Source: Massilia rubra (GTDB lineage Bacteria > Pseudomonadota > Gammaproteobacteria > Burkholderiales > Burkholderiaceae_D). From it: 64,000 nucleotides of DNA. A program made the translations under genes and the position numbers. This document shows positions 1 through 7,907 of this stretch, piece by piece. The notes beneath the pieces were generated by a model that saw only the letters and a list, made by a program, of their open reading frames with translations, searched no databases and was not told the origin of the DNA. Within the stretch, counting starts at the first letter, position 1. Every line of letters begins with the position of its first letter. The stretch is taken from NCBI RefSeq assembly GCF_011682065.1, contig NZ_VUYU01000006.1, forward strand, positions 62,001 through 126,000. The letters are read 5' to 3'.

Positions 1-1
1 G

Positions 2-67
2 GCCGGGTTTGCCACCCGCGCCAAGGTATTTTCCGCGTGGAACAATGGCCTCGGCTGGAATCCTTAG
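2..67 (+). CDS. C-terminal end of a gene cut by the window edge
   Basis: One frame is open from base 2 and stops with TAG at 65-67, giving about 21 residues that end in AWNNGLGWNP. The composition looks protein-like, and a strong hairpin follows within ten bases, which fits the 3' end of a gene. A second frame (from base 1) also stays open to about 120, so the frame choice is an inference. No family can be assigned from so short a tail. Confidence 0.4.
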   Translation, partial: AGFATRAKVFSAWNNGLGWNP

Positions 68-74
68 AACGCAT

Positions 75-103
75 GGGGAGCGCCCCGTCAAGTGGCGTTC
101 CCC
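75..103 (+). terminator. Hairpin, probable terminator of the truncated first gene
   Basis: GGGGAGCGCC (75-84) pairs with GGCGTTCCCC (94-103) around a 9-base loop, ten base pairs with one G-U. No T-run follows, so it is terminator-like rather than a textbook intrinsic terminator. It separates the truncated first gene from the histidine kinase. Confidence 0.5.
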
Positions 104-222
104 GAATCCAACAGTAAAGAAATACTAATAGGAATCTTGATCGTAAAGACATGCTAAGCTTAATGGGATGCAATGCCTGAGCGACTCCGCTCGCGCTGGC
201 ATGTCCTCCCGGAAGAGGTATC

Positions 223-2043
223 ATGAAGATTCGGTCCTTCCTTGCCTTGATGATCGTGGCGGCGCTAGCGCCGGTGATTTTGTTTTCCACCGTCCCGCTG
301 AGCCGCCTGATCCAGGCCGAGCGCGACGCCGCCGTGCTGTCCATGAAACTGGCGGCGCGCGCCACCTCGATCGCCGTCGATGGCCAGTGGCACCAGGCGA
401 TCGGCCTGATTCGAGGTCTGAGCAGTTCGAACAAACTCGAATCCGGGCAAATCGCCCAGTTCGGCATCAAGGCGCGCACCATGGCCGGCAACGACGGCGC
501 CTGGATCGAGCTGCTCGACGACAGCGGGCAGTTGCTCGTCGACACCACCCGCCCGCCGGATGCCAGCCTGCCCGACACCCGCGCCAGGGAGCGCGCCCGC
601 GTCGAGCGCATGCTTTCGAGCGCGGCGTATGCCATCTCCGACCTGTTGCCGGGCAAATTACCCGAAAACTACGTCGTCAAAGTCGACTTTCCGGTGTTCC
701 TCGACAACGACGTGCGCTACGTGCTCGGCTATGGCTTCGACGTCGACGACCTGCTGCGCGCCCTGCCCGCGCCGGACGCCGAGGGCACCACCTTTACCGT
801 GTACGACCGCCAGGGCCGCCTGTTGGCCAGCAACGGCAAGCACGCGGCCGTCGGCAGCCTGGCGCCGCCGCCGGTGCTGGTCGCGATCCGCCTGCGCGAG
901 AACGGGCTGGTGACCACGGCGGACGGACGCTACGCGATGCTGACCGTGTCCACCGTGTCGGGCTGGTGGGTGGCGATGTCGGCCCCGCGCGCCACGATCG
1001 ACGGCACCGCGCGGCGCACGGTGCTCTATTCGGTGTCGGGGCTGCTCATCGCCCTGCTGCTGGCCGGCGCCGCCGCCCTGCTGTTCAGCGCGCGCGTGAC
1101 CCGGGCGATTGCCCGCACCGGCGAGGCGGCGCGCGCGATGGTGAGCGGGCCGACCCGGCTGCCGCTGTACTCGGGCATCACGGAAGTCGACCGGCTCGAC
1201 CAGAATGTATACCTGGGGGCCCACTTGCTGGCGAGCGCCTCGGCCGAGCGCGAGCGCTTATTGGCCGAAGCCCAGCAGGCGCGCGAAATCGCCGAGGGCC
1301 AGAACCGTTCCAAGGATGAATTCCTGGCCATGCTCGGGCACGAGCTGCGCAACCCGATGGCGCCGATCAGCACCGCCGCCCACCTGCTCAAGATGCCGAA
1401 TATCTCGCCCGAACAGATGCGCCAGGCGGGCGACATCATCTCGCGCCAGGTGGACCATATGAATCACCTGGTGAACGACTTGCTCGATGTGTCGCGCGTG
1501 ACGCGCGGCCTGATCACGCTGGAGAAAAAACCGGTGTCGATGCGCGCCATCCTGGCCGCCGCCGTCGAACAGACCATGGGCGCCATGCACAAGGGCGGGC
1601 ACCACTTCGACACCGTCTGCGGGGACGAAGACTACTGGGTGCGCGGCGACGCCACGCGCCTGATCCAGGTGCTGACCAACCTGCTGGTCAACGCCGCCAA
1701 GTATTCGCCGCCGCAGTCGTCGATCCGGGTGACCCTGGCGCGCGACGGCGAGCGGATCAGCATCGAAGTGAGCGACAACGGCAATGGGATCGAACCGGAA
1801 CTGCTGCCGCGCGTGTTCGAACTGTTTTCGCAGGGGCGGCGCACGCCGGACCGGGCCACCGGCGGGCTTGGACTGGGACTGGCGCTGGTGCGCAAACTGG
1901 TGGAGCTGCATGGCGGCAGCGTGAGCGCGTACAGCGAGGGCGCGGGCCAAGGCAGCCGGTTTACCATCGAGCTGCCGGCGGCGGACATGCGCGCGGTCGA
2001 TGCGGCTGGATTGAATATGGTTGAGGGCGCAAGCGTGAGCTAG
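223..2043 (+). CDS. Membrane-bound hybrid-less sensor histidine kinase
   Basis: A 606-residue sensor kinase. TM1 is at about residues 4-27, followed by a periplasmic sensory region of about 240 residues (cache-like, judged only by layout), TM2 at about 268-289 and a short HAMP-like linker. The HisKA domain carries the phosphoacceptor His373 in HELRNPMAP. The HATPase domain shows NLLVNAAKYSP (N box), DNGNGIEPELL (G1) and GGLGLGLALV (G2). There is no receiver domain, and no response regulator gene lies beside it, so it is an orphan here. The ATG at 223 is preceded by GGAAGAGG at good spacing. The stimulus is unknown. Family assignment is secure. Confidence 0.93.
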   Translation: MKIRSFLALMIVAALAPVILFSTVPLSRLIQAERDAAVLSMKLAARATSIAVDGQWHQAIGLIRGLSSSNKLESGQIAQFGIKARTMAGNDGAWIELLDDSGQLLVDTTRPPDASLPDTRARERARVERMLSSAAYAISDLLPGKLPENYVVKVDFPVFLDNDVRYVLGYGFDVDDLLRALPAPDAEGTTFTVYDRQGRLLASNGKHAAVGSLAPPPVLVAIRLRENGLVTTADGRYAMLTVSTVSGWWVAMSAPRATIDGTARRTVLYSVSGLLIALLLAGAAALLFSARVTRAIARTGEAARAMVSGPTRLPLYSGITEVDRLDQNVYLGAHLLASASAERERLLAEAQQAREIAEGQNRSKDEFLAMLGHELRNPMAPISTAAHLLKMPNISPEQMRQAGDIISRQVDHMNHLVNDLLDVSRVTRGLITLEKKPVSMRAILAAAVEQTMGAMHKGGHHFDTVCGDEDYWVRGDATRLIQVLTNLLVNAAKYSPPQSSIRVTLARDGERISIEVSDNGNGIEPELLPRVFELFSQGRRTPDRATGGLGLGLALVRKLVELHGGSVSAYSEGAGQGSRFTIELPAADMRAVDAAGLNMVEGASVS

Positions 2044-2188
2044 CAAGAGATTCATTTACTCAGCTGCTTCCACTAATTTATCCAAAAGTGCAAATGAAAA
2101 GAACGCTTTACCACAACAACTCATAATAAAACACTTATAACAACTTGAAAATATGCGCTTCTAAATTAATATATATACAGAGGATAAA

Positions 2189-4435
2189 ATGGAATTTACT
2201 GAGGCAAGTTATTTTTTAGAAGAAATTAAGAATCACGAAGATTTAAGGAATTCCATCGTTTACTTAGCTACCGAAAACGGATGGATTGACATTTTAAGCA
2301 TGCTTCCAGTTACCGAGTCTGATATATTGAAAATTTTAGATTCAAAATCTAAAATTGCAGGAAAGAAGACGAATTCTTCAAGTGGAACGTTAGCTTGGTA
2401 TTTGCTAGAAAACAAACTACTTGGAGTTTGTGTGAAAATCGGTAGCAAAACTTGGTCAAAAACACTGACTCAGTTGGAAGTGGATCTTAAGAAATGTTAT
2501 CAATTGGGAAGTAATGCATTTTTTGCTAACCATGATCCACTGACAGGGCTATTAAATAGAAACGGCTTGCGCTTAAATTTGCAACAACATTTGAAATCAA
2601 ATGGCGACAATGATGAAAATTCTTTGACCGAGCAATCATTCACGTCAGGGCAAAGCGTGATTATCTTTAGCTTTGATATTGATCATTTTAAGCAAGTCAA
2701 CGACACCTACGGGCACGCAACCGGTGATGAGGTATTAAAAATCTTCGCCCAGCGATTAAAAGTCTGCGTCGACGACCTACGCAAACTCTACGATGGCGTT
2801 TTCATATTAAGCCGTTTAGGCGGAGAAGAATTTGAAATATTATTCATAGGGAAACTTCAGCGCATCCAAATCGTTAGCATCTTGAAATCTTTGTTTAAGT
2901 CTATACGTTGCACAATCGATAAGATCGAACCTTTCCCCAAAGGTATAACATCAAGCATTGGAATTGCTCAAGAGCCCGTTTCGGAATCGCAAATTCGTAC
3001 GTTAATAGCCGATGTTCGTGGCCGCTCAGACTCGGCTTTAGCGCGCGCAAAAGCAGATGGGAGAAATTGTTCTCGATTTTTTGAGGACATTCATTTGAAG
3101 CACGGCCGAGTTATCGAATTCCATGAAAATTCCAATATTGCTATAGTTGACATTGGGAAAAGCGTCGGTGTCGTCGCTGGCGATATCTATAAAGTTTTGT
3201 ACCCTCCATTTACTGGCGATCAAGAGTGCATGATAAATGACGGTAGGTCTACGAAAAAAATGGGGGAATATATAGAAATAGAAAGTGCTGAATTGCAAAT
3301 TGTTCACGTACAAGAGCAAATTAGTACATGCATCATAATCAACAGCCATACCACAGCTAAAATCCCTGTGGGAGCATTGATAAAACGACTAGCAATTGGC
3401 TCCAGACCATTATTAACCGAATTCTGGCGTGCGGTTCCAAATTTAGGAGATCGCGATCAGCTAATTGGTCGATTCAATCAACTATTAGCCGACAATAGAG
3501 TATTTGCCGTATTAAACGTGGGGATTTCAAGCAACAATAGTAACTTTGAGACGCAAGGAAGACTACTTTCCGGATTTTCAGCTTTGCTTGCTGGAACACT
3601 TCCCGCTTCCACGGAAATATTTTTAGCTAGCGGCAACAGTTTTTTTATCCTCATTCCACGACCGATTAATCTTGATATCAATTATGATGACGAGACTCTT
3701 GATGAAGAAACGTATGATGGCGACAATGTACAAGGTGTTTACCCCCACGATTACCTTGATCCATATTTAGAAATGCTGACGAAAAATCCAGAAGTTAAAG
3801 TTGGGGTTTACATCTTGCCATCTATAATTTCTGGTCTTCGAAGCGAATCAATTTTGCACTTCGCGCGTGCCGGTTTATTGACCTCCATGGCTGAAAAAAT
3901 CGAAGGAAAAACTATTCATTATTTCACACCCAATAAGATTATTTATCATTGGAGGATGAGAAACGCCACGGACGACGCCATTACAGACTATAGGGCCTTC
4001 CGGTCATATGGAATAGACGATGAAAATTTACATAACCAATTCGGCTTGACAATGCTTACAAGTGGAGATTCGGACTTATTTCAGCTTGCCGACCAAGCGT
4101 TCACACAAGCTTGTACAATAAACCCGGACAGCGAAATCTTTCATATGAATTTAGGTTTGGGGAAGACCCAACTCGAGCTATATTCTGACGCTTTTGATAT
4201 TTTACGTCCACTCGAAACACGTTTGTTAAATGAAAAGACGTCTCCAGCTTACGGTTTAGCTTACGCAAAATGCGCAATCGAGCTAATCAAATCAAAGAAA
4301 ATAAGTGATACCGATTTAAATGATATTATTCTGAAATTTCACGACATCAGCCAAGCTAAAGGATCCGTTTACGTTTATGAAAAGTGGGCCACTGAGTTAA
4401 ATATAGAATTCAATCGAATCCAAAAAATAACGTGA
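2189..4435 (+). CDS. AT-rich GGDEF-domain protein with degenerate second half and TPR-like C-terminus
   Basis: A 748-residue soluble protein with no signal or TM segment. Residues 1-105 are unrecognised. Residues 114-300 are a GGDEF domain (HDPLTGLLNRNG at about 115, FDIDHFKQVNDTYGHATGDE at 162-181, active loop GGEEF at 211-215), so diguanylate cyclase activity is plausible. No RxxD inhibitory site is seen just before the loop. Residues about 305-400 look like a small beta-barrel resembling the FlgT C-terminal type (IVDIGKSVGVVAGD). Residues about 405-560 could be a degenerate second cyclase fold, with FLASGNSFFILI where GGDEF would lie. Residues about 630-740 are helical and TPR-like. The gene is strikingly AT-rich against GC-rich neighbours, which suggests recent acquisition. 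Start by AGAGGAT upstream of the ATG. Confidence 0.85.
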   Translation: MEFTEASYFLEEIKNHEDLRNSIVYLATENGWIDILSMLPVTESDILKILDSKSKIAGKKTNSSSGTLAWYLLENKLLGVCVKIGSKTWSKTLTQLEVDLKKCYQLGSNAFFANHDPLTGLLNRNGLRLNLQQHLKSNGDNDENSLTEQSFTSGQSVIIFSFDIDHFKQVNDTYGHATGDEVLKIFAQRLKVCVDDLRKLYDGVFILSRLGGEEFEILFIGKLQRIQIVSILKSLFKSIRCTIDKIEPFPKGITSSIGIAQEPVSESQIRTLIADVRGRSDSALARAKADGRNCSRFFEDIHLKHGRVIEFHENSNIAIVDIGKSVGVVAGDIYKVLYPPFTGDQECMINDGRSTKKMGEYIEIESAELQIVHVQEQISTCIIINSHTTAKIPVGALIKRLAIGSRPLLTEFWRAVPNLGDRDQLIGRFNQLLADNRVFAVLNVGISSNNSNFETQGRLLSGFSALLAGTLPASTEIFLASGNSFFILIPRPINLDINYDDETLDEETYDGDNVQGVYPHDYLDPYLEMLTKNPEVKVGVYILPSIISGLRSESILHFARAGLLTSMAEKIEGKTIHYFTPNKIIYHWRMRNATDDAITDYRAFRSYGIDDENLHNQFGLTMLTSGDSDLFQLADQAFTQACTINPDSEIFHMNLGLGKTQLELYSDAFDILRPLETRLLNEKTSPAYGLAYAKCAIELIKSKKISDTDLNDIILKFHDISQAKGSVYVYEKWATELNIEFNRIQKIT

Positions 4436-4872
4436 AATTCACCAGATCTGTGGCGGACTTTGAAAAAGCGTAGCTGGCGGTGAAAATTCCATTCGAGAAG
4501 CACCTCTATATGAAATTGCCGCGCCGAGTCCGAATCGCCTTCTCTGCAGCGCAGTCATGGCTTTCGCGGCTTCAGAACCGATCATTCAGGGTCCGTCCGT
4601 TGCAGTCCATTGCAAAGTGCCCCCTTCAGCATAAAACGGCGAACTTTCACCTCTTTTCTACCTTGCCGGAGTAAGTCCGACTTCTTGTATGCAAGATTGG
4701 CGCTCCCAAGCCTGGCCGACAGTTACGCGGCAAGCGGCGCGTCCAGCACGTTGCGTTAGGAGCGGCGGCCAGTTCTGGCGACAACTGCATCCGCGGTCGG
4801 GTCATGCACGGCCGCGCTCGTTAGTTGGCGCTTCTACTCAGCCTTCACCGGCTTGCGCTCATTCGCGTGAGC
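4436..4872. other. 437-bp intergenic stretch, no gene recognised
   Basis: Composition shifts from AT-rich near the GGDEF gene back to GC-rich by about 4680. Short open frames exist on the plus strand, but none shows a ribosome binding site or a recognisable protein. No inverted repeats marking an insertion sequence end were found. It may hold the right edge of the acquired segment. Confidence 0.4.
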
Positions 4873-7617
4873 TCACCCGGGCGGGCCGTCGGCTTGCGCG
4901 AGCTGGGCGGTGCTCTCGGCCTGACAGTCGCTGGCGGGACAGTCGCAATCGTCGTGCTCCGGTTCGGCGTCATGCAACAGGCTGTGTTGGCGGAATGCCT
5001 CGCACAAGTCGGCGCGCAACACGGCGTCGTCCCATGGCTTGGTGTAAAAACGGTAAATCGCCCCCTTGTTCACGGCCTTGATGACAGAGTCGAGATCGGC
5101 GTAGCCGGACAGCACAATACGGATGCTGTCCTGGTACATTTCCTTGACCCGATCGAAGAACTCGGTGCCGTTCATGCCCGGCATGCGCTGGTCGCAAACG
5201 ATCACCTGGACGCTGTGCTGCGCCAGCAGGTCGAACCCTTCGGCGGCCGAGCCCGCGCACAGGATGTGGTAGCCGTCGTGGCGCAGCAGGCGCCGCAGCG
5301 AAGAGAGCACGTAGGCCTCGTCGTCGACCAGCAGCAAGGTCTTGCGATGGGCCGGCGTTGGCGCCCCGGGCAGCGGCATCTGGCGGTCCTTGAGCAGCAA
5401 GCTTTCAAGCGCGGGCAGCGCCAGCGGCCGGCTGAAAAAATAGCCCTGCACCTGGTCGCAGCGATGGCGTTTCAAAAACGCGAGCTGGGCGGCCGTCTCG
5501 ACGCCTTCGGCGATGACCTCGAGCTTGAGGCTGTGGGCCATGCCCACGATCGCCTGCACGATGGCCGCGTCGTCCGGATTGCTGGTCACTTCGCGGATGA
5601 AGGCGATGTCGATCTTGAGCTTGTCGATGGGGAAGCGGCGCAGGTAAGCCAGGCTCGAATACCCGGTACCGAAGTCATCGATGGAAATGAGTACGCCGAG
5701 CCGTTTCAAGTCCCTCAGCGTGCGGATCGTGCGTTCCGTGTTGGCCATCAGGGAACTTTCAGTCAGTTCCACTTCAAGCAGCTCGGGCGGCACGCCGTGG
5801 CGCGCCAGCGCGGCGACGAAATCGGCGTTGACGTCGCCCTCGGCCAGCTGGCGCCCCGCCACATTGACCGACACCTGCAAGCGCCCCACGGGCGAGCGCA
5901 GCCACTGGCCGACCTGGCGGCAGGCCTGATCGATGATCCAGCTGCCGACTTTCAAGATCAGCCCGGTTTCCTCGAGCGAGCCGATGAACAGATCCGGCGC
6001 GACCAGGCCATGCCCCGGCCGCTCCCAGCGCAGCAGCGCTTCGACGCCGGCCACGCTGCCGCTCTCGAGGGCAACCTTGGGCTGGTAGTGCAGCACGAAT
6101 TCACCATTGTCGAAGGCCCGCCGCAGGGCTTTTTCCAGGTCGAGCCGGGCCAGCACCTCGACATTCATCTGGGCCGTGAAGAAGCGGAAGGTATCGCGCC
6201 CGGCGTGCTTGGCGCGGTACATCGCCGTGTCGGCGTACTTGATCAGTTCGTCGGGCTGGCTGGCGTCGAGCGGGTGCATGGTAATGCCGATGCTGGCCGT
6301 GACGTGCAATTCATGCTGGCCCAATACGAACGGGGTGCGCAGCACGTCGCGGATCTTGCCGGCCACGGCGGCGGCATCGTTCTGTTCATCCTGCATTACC
6401 AGGATCACGCCGAATTCATCGCCGCCCAGGCGCCCGACCGTGTCGCGCGCGCGCACGCAGCCGAACAGGCGGTGCGCGAACTGGACCAGCAGGTCGTCGC
6501 CCACCCCATGGCCGAGGGTATCGTTGACGGCCTTGAAGTTGTCGAGATCGAGAAACAGCACGGCCAGCGTCCATCCATGCTGGGTGGCTTGCTGCAGCGT
6601 GCGGGTCAGGGTATCGTAGAACAAGGTGCGGTTCGGCAAACCCGTCAGTCCGTCGTGATGGGCCTGGTACTGCAGGCGCTGCGCCGCCTCCTTGCGCTCG
6701 CTGATATCGCGCACCACGGCCACGATAATCCAGTCCGCTCCCGACTGCAAGGCTTGCTGGTGAAACTCGACCTGCACTTGCGAACCATCCTTGCGGATCA
6801 GCGCCATCTCGTCCGACAGGCTGCTGCCACTGTTGGCCTTGAGGTGTTCGTACAAGGCCGCCATCTGCTCCCAGGTCGATTCGGCGGTGATATCGCACGG
6901 CCCCATGCCCAGCAATTGTTCGCGCGAATAGCCGAGCATCCCGCAGGCTGCGGCATTGAGTTCGACGAAGTGCATGCTGCTGCAATTGAGCAGGAAAATC
7001 GCATCGTCGGTGCAATCCATCGCGGTGCGGAAGCGGCGCAGCTCGTCCTCGCCGCGTTTGCGCTCGCTGATATCCATATACATCACAACCACGCCGTGCA
7101 GATTCTTGTCGGCCAGGGGCGTGACGGTCAACAACAGCCATGACTGGGTCGTTGCGGCGCCGCAGGCGTACTCGAAGGACCAATGACGGGTACGACCGGC
7201 GAGCACCTGGCCGATCCCGTCGGCCACCTGGCGCGCCTGGGCGGCGCCCTGGCCGCCCACCAGCGCGCATTGCTCGAGCACGTTGGTGCCGACGGCATGT
7301 CCCGGACCGGCGGCGCCCAGGGCCGGCGGCTTGCCGAACGCCGTCCACGCCTGGTTGACCGACATGATGACGCCATCGGCGTCGAGGATCGCGATGTAGG
7401 CCGGCAGGGAGTTGAGGATCGCATCGAGCCGGCTGGCGTCGTTCAGGCGCACCTGCGCCTGGGCGCGGCGCAGCAGGAATGGCTGGCCATGGGGATCGGT
7501 GATGGTATCGATTTCGCCGCCCGTCAATTCTTCCAGGCGCGCCACGTTGGCCTGCAGCGCGGCGATCAGGGCCGCCACTTCGGCGCCCCGGGTCCCGCTT
7601 TCCAGGCCGCTGTTCAT
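4873..7617 (-). CDS. PAS-PAS-GGDEF-EAL protein with C-terminal receiver domain
   Basis: A 914-residue protein for making and/or degrading c-di-GMP. Order: short helical N-terminus, PAS (about 63-185), PAS (about 190-305), GGDEF (intact RLGGDEFGVIL near 397), EAL (EALLRW near 526, ELTESSLM, DDFGTGYSS, EGVET all present, so phosphodiesterase residues look complete), then a receiver domain (VDDEAYVL, phosphoacceptor Asp in VCDQRMPGMNG near 807, Lys in FYTKPW). A receiver at the C-terminus is the reverse of the usual layout. The ATG at 7617 overlaps the kaiB stop (ATGA), so it is the third gene of a kaiC-kaiB operon and probably its output. A longer reading frame upstream is kaiB in another frame, so this start is preferred. 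Confidence 0.93.
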   Translation of the reverse strand: MNSGLESGTRGAEVAALIAALQANVARLEELTGGEIDTITDPHGQPFLLRRAQAQVRLNDASRLDAILNSLPAYIAILDADGVIMSVNQAWTAFGKPPALGAAGPGHAVGTNVLEQCALVGGQGAAQARQVADGIGQVLAGRTRHWSFEYACGAATTQSWLLLTVTPLADKNLHGVVVMYMDISERKRGEDELRRFRTAMDCTDDAIFLLNCSSMHFVELNAAACGMLGYSREQLLGMGPCDITAESTWEQMAALYEHLKANSGSSLSDEMALIRKDGSQVQVEFHQQALQSGADWIIVAVVRDISERKEAAQRLQYQAHHDGLTGLPNRTLFYDTLTRTLQQATQHGWTLAVLFLDLDNFKAVNDTLGHGVGDDLLVQFAHRLFGCVRARDTVGRLGGDEFGVILVMQDEQNDAAAVAGKIRDVLRTPFVLGQHELHVTASIGITMHPLDASQPDELIKYADTAMYRAKHAGRDTFRFFTAQMNVEVLARLDLEKALRRAFDNGEFVLHYQPKVALESGSVAGVEALLRWERPGHGLVAPDLFIGSLEETGLILKVGSWIIDQACRQVGQWLRSPVGRLQVSVNVAGRQLAEGDVNADFVAALARHGVPPELLEVELTESSLMANTERTIRTLRDLKRLGVLISIDDFGTGYSSLAYLRRFPIDKLKIDIAFIREVTSNPDDAAIVQAIVGMAHSLKLEVIAEGVETAAQLAFLKRHRCDQVQGYFFSRPLALPALESLLLKDRQMPLPGAPTPAHRKTLLLVDDEAYVLSSLRRLLRHDGYHILCAGSAAEGFDLLAQHSVQVIVCDQRMPGMNGTEFFDRVKEMYQDSIRIVLSGYADLDSVIKAVNKGAIYRFYTKPWDDAVLRADLCEAFRQHSLLHDAEPEHDDCDCPASDCQAESTAQLAQADGPPG

Positions 7618-7907
7618 GGTACCTGGTCTTCCAGCCCGAGCGCGAGCAGGACCGACTCGGTCTGGCTGAGCGTGCCGACGATGCGGCGCACGCTGGCGGG
7701 AGCGAGCTTGATCAGGGTCGGGGTCATGAAGATGGCGTCCTCGAGCGCGCGCCCCGGTTCGCGAAACACATCGAGCACCTCGATCTGGTGCCGCCCGGGC
7801 AGATAGGTTTGGCACAGGGCGCGCAGGTTGATCCGGGCCTGCACCGAATTCGGGGCCTCGCCCGCCACGTAGAGGCGAAAGACAAACATGGGCGCGGGCT
7901 CGCTCAT
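7614..7907 (-). CDS. kaiB: KaiB-family clock protein
   Basis: A 97-residue KaiB homologue, about the family length. It shows the thioredoxin-like N-terminus (FVFRLYVAGEAPNS), the central IEVLDVF strand, and the characteristic MTPTLIKLAP and RRIVGTL segment. In cyanobacteria KaiB binds the KaiC ring and resets its phosphorylation cycle; here it presumably binds the KaiC homologue encoded immediately upstream. The ATG overlaps the kaiC TGA (ATGA), and its own TGA overlaps the ATG of the GGDEF/EAL gene, so the three are translationally coupled. No kaiA is present, as in other non-cyanobacterial kai loci. The identification is secure; the clock role is inferred. Confidence 0.93.
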   Translation of the reverse strand: MSEPAPMFVFRLYVAGEAPNSVQARINLRALCQTYLPGRHQIEVLDVFREPGRALEDAIFMTPTLIKLAPASVRRIVGTLSQTESVLLALGLEDQVP

